DNA of 56,692 nt from contig LSYV01000008.1 in assembly GCA_001584585.1 (NCBI GenBank), positions 1,636,317-1,693,008 of the forward strand, written 5' to 3'. Position numbers and translations under genes: made by a program. This document shows positions 15,801 through 28,200 of the stretch, in pieces. Under the pieces are notes generated by a model, which worked only from the letters and a program-made list of their open reading frames with translations, was not told the DNA's origin and made no database searches. Position 1 is the first letter of the stretch; the number at the start of each line of letters is the position of its first letter. This stretch comes from Gonium pectorale (lineage: Eukaryota > Chlorophyta > Chlorophyceae > Chlamydomonadales > Volvocaceae).

Positions 15801-17365
15801 AGCAGGTGGCGCAGGTGGGGCACGCAGGGCCGACAACCCGATGAGGGTGGGGCGGACTCGATGCTACCGCCGAGCGCGGCGCTCCCGCCGACAGCGGATG
15901 CAGCTCTCGTCTCGGCGGCGGCGGCGGCAGCAGCGGCGGNNNNNNNNNNNNNNNNNNNNNNNNNNNNNNNNNNNNNNNNNNNNNNNNNNNNNNNNNNNNN
16001 NNNNNNNNNNNNNNNNNNNNNNNNNNNNNNNNNNNNNNNNNNNNNNNNNNNNNNNNNNNNNNNNNNNNNNNNNNNNNNNNNNNNNNNNNNNNNNNNNNNN
16101 NNNNNNNNNNNNNNNNNNNNNNNNNNNNNNNNNNNNNNNNNNNNNNNNNNNNNNNNNNNNNNNNNNNNNNNNNNNNNNNNNNNNNNNNNNNNNNNNNNNN
16201 NNNNNNNNNNNNNNNNNNNNNNNNNNNNNNNNNNNNNNNNNNNNNNNNNNNNNNNNNNNNNNNNNNNNNNNNNNNNNNNNNNNNNNNNNNNNNNNNNNNN
16301 NNNNNNNNNNNNNNNNNNNNNNNNNNNNNNNNNNNNNNNNNNNNNNNNNNNNNNNNNNNNNNNNNNNNNNNNNNNNNNNNNNNNNNNNNNNNNNNNNNNN
16401 NNNNNNNNNNNNNNNNNNNNNNNNNNNNNNNNNNNNNNNNNNNNNNNNNNNNNNNNNNNNNNNNNNNNNNNNNNNNNNNNNNNNNNNNNNNNNNNNNNNN
16501 NNNNNNNNCCGGCCAGAGATGCAGCTTTCCGCACCAGCGCTGCGGCGCCTGCGCCGTTCTCGTAGTTGCTCCCGTCCCGCTGCCGCTCGCTGCCCCCTGT
16601 TCCGCCTGTAGGCTGCCTGCGGCATGCAGCACCGCCTGGCACGCTGTCACCAGCGCCGGGACGCTCAGACCCGCGAGCCGCGTGCTCCGCTTCTTAGCGC
16701 AACCACCCTTGCCATCACCGGCGCCGCTACCGCCGCTGCGCTCCATTGACCGTCCTTGCTGTTGAGGTGCAGCTGATTCCGTAGCAGCGCTCGATCCGTT
16801 GGCTGCGGGCGGACGTTGGGCCGACTCGCCCTCTGCAGCAGCGGCCGCCGCCACCGCCGCCAGACTCGCCAGGCAGGGGTGAAGGGCAAGGCAGTAGGTG
16901 CCGGATGCTACTTCCCGGGCCCCGACCTCCACACGGAGCCCCACACCCCGGTTCTCCCATGCGTTGAACTTTGCGCCGGGGGTGTTGCGCTCATCCGCAT
17001 CCGTCACAGCCCGGAGTCCGGCAGCCTGGAGCAGGTCCTGAGCTGCTGCGCATGCCCGCAAGAGGCCCTCGCGGCTGGCCGCATCGCCAGCCACGGTCCC
17101 TTTGGAGCCGGCCTTCTTCCCCTCGGAAGGCGGGATGGGTATGATCACAACATCCGTCCTGGTGGCGGCCTGGGAATCCCGTGCCGTCTGGCAGGGTCGC
17201 CCCTCCAGGAACCTCCAGCAAATCCTGCGAGTGCCATATAGATGTGAACTATCAGCGCGATGTCTGCTTTAGGTACTGAGAGACTCACCAGTCTGGAACG
17301 CGCAGTATCTCGCCATCTGTCGTCCGGCAAGTGAAACCGCGAGTGGCGTCTCTGGTGTGACCCAT
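12848..17365 (-). CDS. Multidomain RNA protein: anticodon-binding, RRM, TGS1-like methyltransferase
   Basis: On the minus strand a start ATG at 17365 opens exon 17365-17289, spliced to 17224 onward. This gives VVIIPIPPSEGKK and DADERNTPGAKFNAWENRGV, then LRVEVGAREVASGTYCL: the anticodon-binding domain of prolyl-tRNA-synthetase type. After the assembly gap (15940-16508) come VVLLVGNIPPSV and ELMTVFGP, then exon 15187-15085 (GWARVTLAG..AVRLLDGML), then exon 14839-14238 starting RLGGATLSVSYS. Together these make a divergent RRM whose last strand is split by an intron. The same exon continues into DSTAAFSATDQATADKM, DGTACCGGNTLSLARRF and AVELDAERADDLR. The last exon (13925-12848) starts HNAALVG and has QVLCGDYTKIMWSLQQ and DIVFLDPPWGGPQYG. 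These are the SAM site and catalytic motif of trimethylguanosine synthase (TGS1), which adds methyls to N2 of m7G caps. Phases agree from 15187 to the stop. The junction across the gap, and the donor near 15393, are not proven. Two adjacent genes are possible but leave little room. Confidence 0.68.
15940..16508. other. Assembly gap (569 N)
   Basis: A run of 569 N lies inside the multidomain methyltransferase gene. It is flanked on the left by a GGC/CAG-rich repeat (from about 15911) that probably broke the assembly. Its true length is unknown. Any translation across it, on either strand, is meaningless. Confidence 0.99.
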
Positions 17366-17646
17366 TGCCGCGCAATGCTATGATCTCCGGACCAGCGACT
17401 AGGAGCCTGTGCCGGGCTCCGCCCTCAAAATGTCGGTAAAGCCACCCATACGGAGCTGTCCATTTAAGTAGCACACTGTTAAGACAACAAACGTTGTACG
17501 TGGGTCTATGATAACATCTTGCGCAAGGACTTCACTATGTATGAAGGCACGGCGAATCCAACCGACTGCACCCAGTATGCACTCAGCAGCACGTCTAGTC
17601 CCAAAAACAAACCTCTATCTGCAAAGCATGCCGTGAGCGGCAAGCT
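17366..17646. promoter_or_regulatory. Short divergent promoter region
   Basis: Only about 280 bases separate the start codons of the methyltransferase gene (minus) and the SFI1-like gene (plus). Both promoters and both 5' UTRs must lie here, so a shared bidirectional promoter is likely. No clear TATA box or known element was recognised. The plus-strand start at 17647 is itself inferred. Confidence 0.45.
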
Positions 17647-20600
17647 ATGTCAAGTCCCGTCAGACAGCGACAGATGCGGACAAGTAGGGCCACTGCCGAT
17701 GCCTCAACAGTATTCCGGGAAGGTGTGTCTGAAACAATGGGTCTAACGTGGGAATTCCAGGTGGAAGGGCTGTGGAGACGGCAGCTACCAGAGCCAGGCC
17801 ACCCTGTTCTCCTTCCCCGTTGCATACTCCATTTTGTCCGCGTTTGCAGCCAGGAGAGTTGTCGAAGACGTGCGGCGGTCGCGGAAGCGATCGCCGCTGC
17901 GTGGAGAGGTAACCGACAGCAACGAGCTGTTTCCGTTCAGCAGCCTCAGCCCAAGTCGCTCCGGCACTAGTGTCGCGGCCCTAGGCGTGGAGCTCTTCAA
18001 CAATGGCGCGGCATCGACTTTGCTCCTGCGGTTGGAGGGGATGCCCTTGGGCCTGGGAGCCGAGGCGCAAGCGTGGCCATCCTCGGCGGCACATGAGCGG
18101 GAAGTAGCTCCAGACGCTGGACTTCTGGGAGGGCGAGGCATGCCCGCCCGCCTCAAGGCCGCGCCCGCGGCGCCCATTGATGCTGAGGCGGAAGACGTCC
18201 TCGGCAGCGACCAGCCGAGCCGCTGGCAGCAGCTGGTTCGGCGCATCAACAGTGACACAGCCACAAGCCCGGCAGCCCTCAACACGGCCAGCCCCTCAAA
18301 GCTGCGCTCGCCTACCTCTGGACCATCGTCCCATGGCGCCCTGGGTTCGGGCTACACCCTTGACACCGAGCTGCGAGAAGGGATCACGCTGACGGGAGCA
18401 CGTGGCGACGTCGGGCAGGCCTGGGCGAAAGACCTTCTGTCAGGCCAGTCCGTTGGTGGAGCATCGGTGGCTGGAACCCGTGTCCTCACCGATCAGCTCG
18501 ACAAGGCCTTGCGCTTGTCCCCACAGCAGACCCGCGGCCCGGCTACCCAGGCAGCGGCTGCGGATTCTCAGCTGAGCGCACTACGTTTAGTCCCCGGAAG
18601 CAGCCACACCAATGCTCGTGTCTCACCTTACGAGCGTGCGGTGGAGGCTCTCCAGCAGGCGGAGCAACAACTGCAGGGGCAGCAGCAGGCGAGGGCCGGC
18701 GGCGCGGCCTCCCCCGCAAGCGCGACCCTGGCCGCTGCGGGGCGATTTCTCGGGGTTGGCAGTGCTACAGAGCGTGGCGTACAGGCTGGTAGCATCCGCA
18801 CCGGCGGCGTGGTGGTGGGTGGTTGGGAGGCAGCATCGCCATCTGCAGCAGATGCCGCTAATGATGCGGGCAGCTTCGAGGCCATGGCCACGAGCATGAT
18901 TCAGCGCCTCACGTCCGCGGTCGCCCGCGGCCTGCCCGGCGCCCGGCCGCAGCCCTACACCGCGCTGGAGCCACCGCCGGCGCAGCACGTCGTCGCAGCG
19001 GCGGCGCTCGCGGCTGCGTCGGCCGCGGCTGCGAAGCGCATAGGGGCAGACGCAGGGACAGCGCTCGGAGGAGGAAGGGCCACGTCAGCAGCAGGAGAAA
19101 TGGACCTCTGTGAGCCCGGCCTGGAGCTGCAGTTAGCCATGCAGGGGTTGATGAGCGCCGCCCGGCAAGCCACCACCGAGGAGGCTCTGCGCGCGGAGCA
19201 GGAGCGGCGACGCAGCGAGGCGGCGGCGGCGGCTGAGGTGGAGGCGCGAACGGCGGAGGAGCGCGCGGCCCGGCTGGCGGCCACGGTGCTGCACATCCGG
19301 CTGTGGCGCACGGTGGCGCGGTGGGGCCGCCGGGAGGTCACATCGATCCGCGAGGAGCTCCGCATGGCAAGGTCCGCACCTGGCCTCACCGGTGTGGTGT
19401 GCAACGGCCGCTACTAGGCTGACCAACGCCGACCCCGATCTACCGGAATCGTAGCTGATTGTGGTGCTGCTCGCCCCCTCGCAGGTTGCGGCGCTACGTA
19501 TCCGCGTGGAGCGGGGCAGCCCGAGCTGCGCGTGCGGAGCGGCTGGCTGGGGAGGCGCTGGAGCTGGCGGCGGCTGCCAGGCGTGAGCAGGTGCGGCAGA
19601 GGCCGGTGTCTTGCCGAGGACAACTGATCGTGTGAAGGTTTTTACCTCAAACAAGGCAGGCTTGCCCAGCGCACTGCGCCCAAGATAGCTGCCGCACACG
19701 GCGTCCGTAACTTCTTGGCATCGCCACTCGCTGCCCGCCTGCCCCGCAATAACGTTACCAGGTGGCGCGCCAGTTCAGACGGCTGTGGCTCCTGCACAGA
19801 TGTCTTGCCGGGTGGCGGGCGGCCGCGGCCGAGTGCGTCAGGGAGCGCCAGGCGGAACTGCAGAAGGCGGAGGAAGACGCCCATGCGCTACAGGTGCGTT
19901 GCAGGAGAAGGAGCGACGCAGACGAGTGGGGATAGGTCGAGATTGCACACGAGAGCAGGTCAAGTCATGGGCTGCTCGAGAACTCGGATGTCGGCCCGTC
20001 AAAGTTTAGACGTCTGTCTTGAGGAGTCTTGGAGCTATATGCCATGCCGCTCTGCTATGATGCATGGACAAACCCACGAACTAGCCTGCAAAGACAATCC
20101 CGGTGGCCTCCCTTCAAACACGAGGCCGACATGCCCGCGTAAGCAACGCCCAACAGGCAGAGGAAGCTCGTCAGACCGCTGCGGACCGCTTCCGGCGGCT
20201 CTGGCTGCTGCACAGCTGCCTGCGCACATGGAGGACGGCGGCGCGCGCCTGTACTGCGGCACGGGTGGCTGCGGGCCACGAGCAGCAGCGGCGCGCAGCT
20301 GTGAGCTCCCTGCTCAGCCGACTGCGCCACCAGCGCGAGACCTTTCTTGGGACAGATCCCGGAGACGCAGCAGCTGAAGGGGCGGAAGCCATGGCGGGGA
20401 AGGTGAGGAGAGAGCTGTCGTATTGCGCGTGGCCTTCTATGTAGTTTATGAAAGCTGTGCCTTGTTTCAACGGGAAGCCCTTGAATGCGCCCCCCACGTC
20501 TTCCGCATGCCCATAGGTTCGTGAGGGCAGCGCCAGCGTGGCAGCCTCAGAGCTCGCGTCCGAGACCGTCGCCCGCGGAACCCGCTCAGCTGCGGGCACC

Positions 20601-23600
20601 GCTCAGCCGCCTGCGGCTGCACTTACCAGCCGCAGTGCAGCTGCAGGGGCCGCCCGGGCGGTTTCCAGTGGTCCCCTTGGTCCGGAGGCTCGGTACCCCA
20701 CGACGGCAACCGCCGTGCCGCGCGGTTTCCCTGGCCTGAACAAGTGGATCCGTCCCACGCATGCACAGCCCCTAATTGAACGGCCCGTCGGCAGCTCGGG
20801 CACAAGCTGTGCTTCCCGTCACGATTCTGGGAGCAGCTGCGGAGGAGCAGCGCTGGCGGGGCTGCAGGGCGTGGGCAGAGCCGCGCCCCGCAGCACGACG
20901 CCGCAGCCCTTCAGGCTGGCCACGGGCGCCCGTGCGACGCAGCGGAGGGAGCGCATCCTCTCGGCCTGCCCCGGCACCCGGCACCTAGCGGCAGGCGGAG
21001 GCGTGTTCGCTGCAGAATGGGCGGCGGCGCGAGGAAACGCTGCAGCAGGGGACGGCCTTGCACGCCAGGGGTCTTTCCCGCCGCTGGGGCATCAGGGTCG
21101 AAGCGTTGGTAGCGGCGGGCGACGAGCCAGCGGCGACAGCAGCCTAGCGAGTGTGGAGGCAGTTTCTGAGGTTTGGGGTGTGGCCAGCGCCGGCCCGCAC
21201 GGCATGATGCAAGCGGTGCAGCAATGCCGGCTTGCAGGGCACGGCCCGCGGCAAGAGGCCTCCCGATGGCACGCGGCCGGCGGGCATGGTTTGGATTTAC
21301 TGCACCATGTGGAGGAGTCGGAGCCGCCCGGGCGTTGCGCGAGCCCTGGCAGTCGGCAGGGTGGCAGCGCTGCGTCAGCCTCTGAATGGGACAGTCCGCA
21401 CAGCAATCGCAGCCGCAGCGCTGGTGCGGAGCACCGCAGCAGCCGGGGCGCCGCGGAGGTTGCCTGCTCACAAGGGCGGAGGCAGACCGACAGCGACGCG
21501 GTTGCTGTCTCCCGTCTCAACGGCGCTGACGGACCCATGGAGCCGCCTGCCTGTCGGCGAAGCCCATCGAACAGCGGAGTGCTTGCTCAAACGGCAAGCG
21601 CTTCCAAGGCCGACCATGGGCACGGGCACAGCCGTCGTGGGAGCGCCGCAGGGCCGGTCTCTGACAGCGACGGATGGCCAAAAGCTGGGCATCGCAGATC
21701 AGTTCAAAGTTTGGATGGATCCGAGGTTTACGACACTCCTTTCAGCGGCAGGACATGCTCCTCCGCGGTCTCGGGGCCCGGCAAGTGCTTGTTCGACCAT
21801 GGCACCAACGCCTCGGGAGGCGGGCTTGGGACAGCCAGCTCCGCCTCTACTCAAGCCATCCAAGAGGGGGCCTGGGCAGTGGGGAGCAGCGGTGCCTATT
21901 TGGGCGAAGAGACGCAAACACTTCAGTCGCGTTGCTTTCAACGGGAGAGCTCGGAATCACGCGCGGCCGCAAGCACCCCCCAGGCCGTCGTCACGCAGGC
22001 CGAAGGGGTAAGTCAACAACCGCTGCTGCGGCAACCGCACCCTGGGCGCCTGCAATATCTCAAGGAGCAGCAGCTGCGGCGGAGGCCGCCAGTTCGGCCC
22101 GCCAGCGCCCCGCGGCCGGAGCTCCCAGCACCCAGCAGCTGGCAGCTACCCACGCCAGCAGCGCCACAACCGCCGGCCGCTCCTGATGGCGACAGGCGAC
22201 CCCAGACCTCGGCTGCACCAACACCCCGAGCCGTCACCACGGAAAGCCGCAAGGCAGCAGCGCTGGCTGCTGCGGCCGCAGCTGCAGCCGCCCCGGCTAC
22301 GGCGTTCACGCCTGCAGACCTGGCGCGATTGCGCGCCCTGGAGGTCCGGAAGCGCAAGGAGGCGGACGAGTTGGAGCGGCGGCTTGCTGCCGAGCTAGCG
22401 CTGCAGATGGAGCAGCTGGCGGCCGTACACTGCAGACGCGCTTTGCTGATATGGTACGCAGGACGTTGGAGGCCCCTCCCGTGGAATCGCGCGCTCTGCT
22501 GACGTGCATGCAATCTCGTAGCTGACTGACATTACGTAGAGCTAGGCGGTTTCTTCGGCGCCGCAGTGGCACATCCGCGGCTGCTCCAGATCGCTTCATG
22601 ACGGTGTGCACAGCTCTCGATGACGTGGTTGTTCCCTCGTTGGCACTACTGCAGGTTCGGCATGCACCCATGGCTGCGGCTGGTCTGCGCTGCGCGGCAG
22701 CAGACCAAACGGGCGGAGCGGCATCGAGAGCTCGCACTAATGCGAGGGGCCATGCAAGTAAGCCACTACCGGAGTGACGGGCATGCCACTAGAAGCAGAG
22801 CCTTAAATCCACATTCGCAAGCTGAAGGCCCGCGCTTCTACAAGATGCCGAATCATAGGGGCCCGGAGTAACAGCACGTTTTGACTTCCCCTTAACATAC
22901 CGGCCTCTGTTGATCTTGCTCAATCCGCAGGCGCTGGCCACGTGTGCCGCGCGGGCCCGCATGCGAAGGATCTGCGCCGTCGCGGTAGCGGTAGCTGAAG
23001 GCCGTCGTATGAGGCTGGTGAGAGTGGACCTTGCTTACGGGCGTAACGATGGCGTTGCAAACTTGTAACTTACTTGGGCCAAAAACCGGGAGTGGCGGTC
23101 GACAAGGCGAAGGGCCTCCCTCTTTCTCTGCAGGGTTCTGTATCTGTTTTTGAGCCAGGGGCCAGCGCCACGCTGCTATTTCCTGCACTTCAGAGAAGCA
23201 TCGTGCTAAACCCATCGCAGGAGCGTCTAGCGCGTACGGCGCTACAGCGCTTGGCTGCCTGGGCCCAGGCCGCGTCGCTGCATCGCCGCCACCTGCGCAA
23301 CCGCGTGCTGCTGGGCCTCATGCGGGCTGCCAGCGCGGCCTGGAGCGCCCGAGCCGACGCAGATAGCTACGCGCGGCGGCGCCGTCTGTGGGGCTGCCTT
23401 CTTGGGTGGCGGAAGACGGCGGAGCAGCAGGTTGGTCCGGGCATTCGGAGGGTTCAGACCTTATGCTAGCCCAGACACTGTTTTGGGGGTTCTGGTGTTT
23501 ACCAATCCCAGAAAGCCGCCGTTGGTGTCCGCACAGGCGAGCGACCGGGTGCTTTGGGAGCTGCAACGGCAGCACGAGGCGGAGCAGGACCTGGGTCGCA

Positions 23601-24319
23601 AGCGGGTGCGCCGAGTCCTGGCGGCGTGGCGGCAGGCGGCGGTGGAGGGCGCGGAGCAGCGGGCGGCCGTGCAGCAACGGAGCATTCAGTGGGCCAAGGT
23701 GCAAGGTTGGCTGCGGGAGGTGCAGGTGGCGCGTGCAAGCGGTCCTGTCTCGACGTCAGTTTCGAGCTCCTCCGCAGCAGCCCATGGCTGCAGCAGAGAG
23801 CAGACGGACTGTCTGCAGGCCAGCGCGACGGCAGAAGTACATGGCAGCAGAGTAGCCAGTGCTGACAGCTCCAAATTGAACATCCTCGGTGGCACGGAGG
23901 AGCGATGCACTGGTTGCATTCCCGGCGATAACGACGATCCGCTGGGTCTGGGCCCCATTGAGGATCACCTGCGGGAGTTCAGCCTGGGACCGTCTGGAGC
24001 AGGCTCCCGTGGCAAGAGCTCGAGCAGAGGAGCCTTTGACCCGTGGGTCAGTGGGCGGAACAGCGGTCGTGCTACAGAGCTTGGCACATATCCCGTCTTA
24101 GGTGGACCGGCTCTGGCGTACGGCAGCGTGGCTGTTCGTACGGACCTCCTGACGGGAGGCAGCATTTCCCTTGCAGAGAGGCGGTTGGCCGGAGCCCCGG
24201 CCCTGCCGCGGCCTTGCGACAAGCCACCTGCACTCCCAAGCCGGCAAGAACGCCTGGCACGCTATGTTGAGGGACGAAACGGCCTGAAGCTGGCGCCCTC
24301 TGGGCAACGGGCGGAGTAA
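17647..24319 (+). CDS. SFI1-like coiled-coil protein, probable centrin binder
   Basis: Ten exons (17647-17722, 17850-19371, 19485-19590, 19762-19893, 20157-20402, 20517-22453, 22655-22757, 22931-23017, 23221-23430, 23537-24319) give 1733 residues in one frame. It carries repeated helical units with a conserved Trp, such as FRRLWLLHRCLAGWR, FRRLWLLHSCLRTWR, RLWGCLLGWRK, VRRVLAAWRQ and LWRTVARWGRREV. They fit the SFI1 pattern of LLxxxF/LxxW spaced units that each bind a centrin, as in spindle-pole, basal-body and contractile-fibre proteins. The units fall in two groups (around residues 480-690 and 1330-1520), separated by a long Ala/Gly/Gln-rich region. Exon 1 was chosen because its GAAG/GTGTGT donor restores phase to the acceptor at 17850; it is the weakest part. 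Family membership rests on pattern alone. A general Trp-rich coiled-coil protein is the alternative. Confidence 0.68.
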
Positions 24320-25209
24320 TTATGTCAGACTGTTGGGGATGCAGTTGGTTGTCGATGCGCCTGTCACTGCAGTCATGCACACACCTCTCAGATTAGGCAG
24401 CCTCGCATTTAAGTTTCGTTTCGTATCCGATTCCTTCCGCACTCGTCGGGCCCCCCCCCCCCGTTGCCTCTGAAGAAATGCAGCAAATGACTTTGCCATC
24501 GGACAAGCTTACTAGTGATCCTCCATGATGCCTCCATATATGCCGGCATCGAACAAGGAGAGGTCGGGCGGCGCTCGACTCAACCACCGACCAAACGCCA
24601 TGGCTAGGCACAATTGTAAATCCACGTGGTGAAACACCACATTACGAGAACCTGCCAAAACCGTTTGAATGCAGCTCAACGGTGCAAGTGAAGGCATCCA
24701 CTGACTCGCATCACTGCAGCATAGGCGCCCCACCCGCTCTGGACACGAAAAGCAGTCATCCTTAATAGTACGGTGATACTAGCATAAGTGCATTACTGCA
24801 TGCAAGCTGCAGCCCCTTGACTGGGGAAAACAAAATCCGCATGCTTGGGCCAGTACAAGCACCTGGTCTGCCTCTTATCACTAGTGGAGGTCTAATCCAT
24901 GAAGCATCCTCCTAAAGCCTTCCTTACGTTCCTTGCAGTGCCTTGGCAGACGAAGACGACTATCCGGAATATCACGAATGGCCAGGCGCATGCAAGTGCG
25001 CAGCTCTGGAGAAGCCCCGCAAACAACAGCTCCTAGCAGTATAACCGCACCACTCCCCCCCCCCCGCCCCGCTGCATACTGTCGAAAGACGTTCAGTGGC
25101 TCTGCCGCAGACAAGATCTGGCAATCTCACTCATTATAACTTGCGAGCACCCTGCACGACTCTCCCCCACTGCCAATCGATTGATCATGGATCTGGTCTG
25201 ATCTGCATG
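24320..25209. other. Convergent intergenic region, 3' UTRs
   Basis: The SFI1-like gene (plus) and the PH-RCC1-BRX gene (minus) end here. A TGTAA poly(A)-type signal lies at 24615-24619, about 300 nt after the SFI1-like stop. Two C-homopolymer runs (about 24450 and 25057) are the only other features. No gene is supported. Confidence 0.5.
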
Positions 25210-28200
25210 TCATGTGTTCATGCGATTGGATTCCGCCGACTGGCTCGAGGCGCCACCCGAACGTGAGCGCGAGTGCTGCCGCAAATGCGTCCCCGAGCCG
25301 CCGCCAGGTGCTTGCAGGTATGAGCCCGATCCACCCTCCCGAGGCGCCGCCCACATGGCCAGATGCGAGGCAGGCGGCGCGCCGGTGCTCGCACCACCAC
25401 TGGGGTTGCGGCTGCCACTGCGGGAGCGGTGATGCCGCGGCACTGGCGGAGGCATGCCCGAGTGCGGCGTTGGAGCGGGTAAACTCGCCACGTCAACGTC
25501 CGCCCAGTGTGCATACGGGTCACCACCGTTGCCGGTTGACGGCGGTGCCCACGCCACTGCTGAGCCTCGCGTCAGAGCGCCCTCGCCCGAGGCCATGGGC
25601 GGATGCCCGACGGCGGACCCACCGCTGCCCCCTGCCCCGAAGCTGTTGATGGGCAAGGAGAAGTAGTTGCTATTAGGTGCGGCACCACCGCTGCCCTGTG
25701 TGTCGGTGCTGAGCCCGCGTGTGTGCGTGGCGACAGGGGGTTGCTGAGGAACGGGCAGCTGGGCGCCTCCTAGCGGCGGCGAGCCGATGTAGCCGCTGGG
25801 ATTGACGTTTCGTGAGGAGGTGCTGAGGCCTCCCGTAAACGCCGTCACCTAAGGCAATGGGAGTATCACCGCGATGTAAGCTGGGGCAGGCACGGTCGAC
25901 GCTCAAAACAGCACTGATCGTTCGGGTGCATCCGAGAACATTGTCCATGGACGCCTTCGATCATCGACAATGAATGGACAAGTTGGGACTCGGATGAAAG
26001 CCAAGTCGTGTCGCTAAGCTTCACGCAAAGCGCATTGTGGCGAAGATGGCAACGGAGCAAACCACTCACGTGGAACTGCTCGTTGAGCTCGATCTTGTGC
26101 TTGGCCAGCCACTGATGCGCCTCCATGGGGCCGAAGACGCGCTTGCTGAAGCGCACCTTAACCACCTCGGGCTTGCATCCCGGGCGCGTCGGTTGCCGCA
26201 CATTAAGGAATACACCCTGCAATGCAGTCACATCATGGCAAACCGTCCGGCCACAACACATAGAGACACGGAACGGTACGGACTCTGGCGGCAGATACCC
26301 CAGGGCCCATCAACGCCGCGCACACTACCCGATTGTCGAACCACATTCCGGTACAGCAAACGACGCATAGACACAATGGATGGACGACCCCACGCCAACA
26401 CACTCACCGGGCAGTACGGGTGCACCACCACATCGCCAGACGTCGAGGCGCTCGGGCCGCCACTCGCGTGCATGTCTTCCATTCCGCCGCCCGGCATGGA
26501 CCCGCCCGTACTACCCATGCGTCCGGCTGCGCCTCCGCCACTGGCAGGCCCGTGCTGCTGGTGCTGCTGAGTAAGCGTTTGGCGCGAACGCACCACAGCG
26601 CCGGGCCGGCCGTCGGGCCCACCGTCGCTGGCCTCGTCATCGCTGCTGCCCGAGTGCTCTGACGTGTCGGTGCGCACCGCGAAGGAGCCATCCCTGGAGT
26701 TGGGCTGGGCGGCTGCGGCCACATCTGCGGACACGTGCTGATGGTGCTGCATGGGCAGGGCAGAAGCGGCTGGTAAATGATAGGTACCATTGATGCAAGA
26801 TTGCCTTGGGCCTTTCATGCCTGTGAAGGCCCTTCTCCGCGAGGCCCCCAGATTGTGCGATGCGAAAACGGCCACCAACTGTCGTACCTCGTACGGGTGC
26901 GCCATGTAGGCGCCCCCCATCCGGGCCTGGGAGTGCTGCGGCTGCGGCTGGAGCCCCTGCTCAGGGGTGTAGCGCCGCATCGAGCCGTGGTTTTGCATGA
27001 GCGGAGCGTGCATGGGCGGCAAGGGAATCTCCTCGCCGCCGGTGGTCTCCCCCTCTCCCTCTAGCACGCTCCCGTTGTCGTCCTCATCATCATCTTCGTC
27101 CTCGTCCTCATCAAGGCCCTCCTCGTCAGCCTCCGCCACCGCCTGAACGAGCGGCACAGGGTGACAGGGACACCACATAGCCCAGCGTTTAACGTACAGT
27201 ACCCTGCCCAACACGATAAAGGCGTGTAGGGCCAGCGGCAGCAAGCAAGTGTGACACATACTAAAGCCGCGGCTTGCACATGCCTGAACAGACATCAATA
27301 GCTGTTAAGCCGTAGCCCATAAGGATAGGCACACCGCCCCGGGTATGTGAGAACGGGAACATCCGGGTAGGCGCTTACCGCTTGGGCAAGGGACATCCCT
27401 GGGTGGGCCATGCGGAGCGACTCAAGGGCCGGCGGCGCGGTGTGATGGCCCAACACCGAAGCATCCCTTCCGTGGCTGCCTGCAGCCCCAGCGGCGGACA
27501 TGTGCCCCAGCGACGATGCGGCCTGCAGGGGCGGATGCTGGGGCGGCGCCGGAGCCAGGTAGTCCTTGGCAGGCCCGATGCCGTCACGCGTGGCGATGAG
27601 GGACGAAACGTCGATAGATGTGGAGCGCCGGTGGCGTGTCCCTGCGCCCTGGGCCGACGGCTCGCCGTGGGGCGCACCTGCAGGAGCGCCGTGCACCTGC
27701 ATACGGAGCAAGCAGCACAAGCGTAAGCAGAGGCGAGCGACGCCGCAGGGGTACGGTCCTTACAGCGGCTGCAAAGCGATCATTAGTGCCCATCAAGTCA
27801 AAAGCGATGCAGATTGCAATTACCAGCTCCCATCTCCCAACTGATCGGCTTGTTAATATCCAAGCTGAACTAAATTCTGCAGCGCACCTGCCGTTCCAGG
27901 GTGGACGCGCGCATTGGGCCGCCTACTCCACCGGCACTCATGGGCCCCAGCGGCGGAAGGCCGTGCCCTGACGGCGACGCCAGTGCGGACGAGCCGGGGT
28001 GGCCCAGGCTCATGGCATGATGGATGTGCAGAGGAGGCGGCGGCAGCAGCTGTGTGTTGACCGACAGCCCAGCGCTGGCGCCCGTGCCGGTCGACCCAGA
28101 TGCTGCCGCGGCGCCAGCGCCGCTGCTGTCGCCGCCCGGCAAGACCATTGGCGGCGGCTGCGTCAGGCCACCGTGCGCCAGCGGCATGGAGGGATGAACC

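Noticed and set aside
15024..17148. Very long open frames on both strands spanning the N run
   Set aside because: They exist only because N codons are not stops. The parts outside the gap were judged separately, and only the minus-strand segments make sense.
16600..17365. Anticodon-binding domain taken as a prolyl-tRNA synthetase gene
   Set aside because: No class II synthetase catalytic motifs lie upstream, and the start codon is just before the domain with a divergent gene next to it.
19715..20377. Overlapping plus ORFs in other frames inside the SFI1-like gene
   Set aside because: The phase-consistent exons (19762-19893, 20157-20402) explain this stretch and give repeated FRRLWLLH units.
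24440..24470. C-homopolymer runs (also near 25057) as possible regulatory elements
   Set aside because: They are simple homopolymers in a convergent 3' region; most likely slippage-prone noise.
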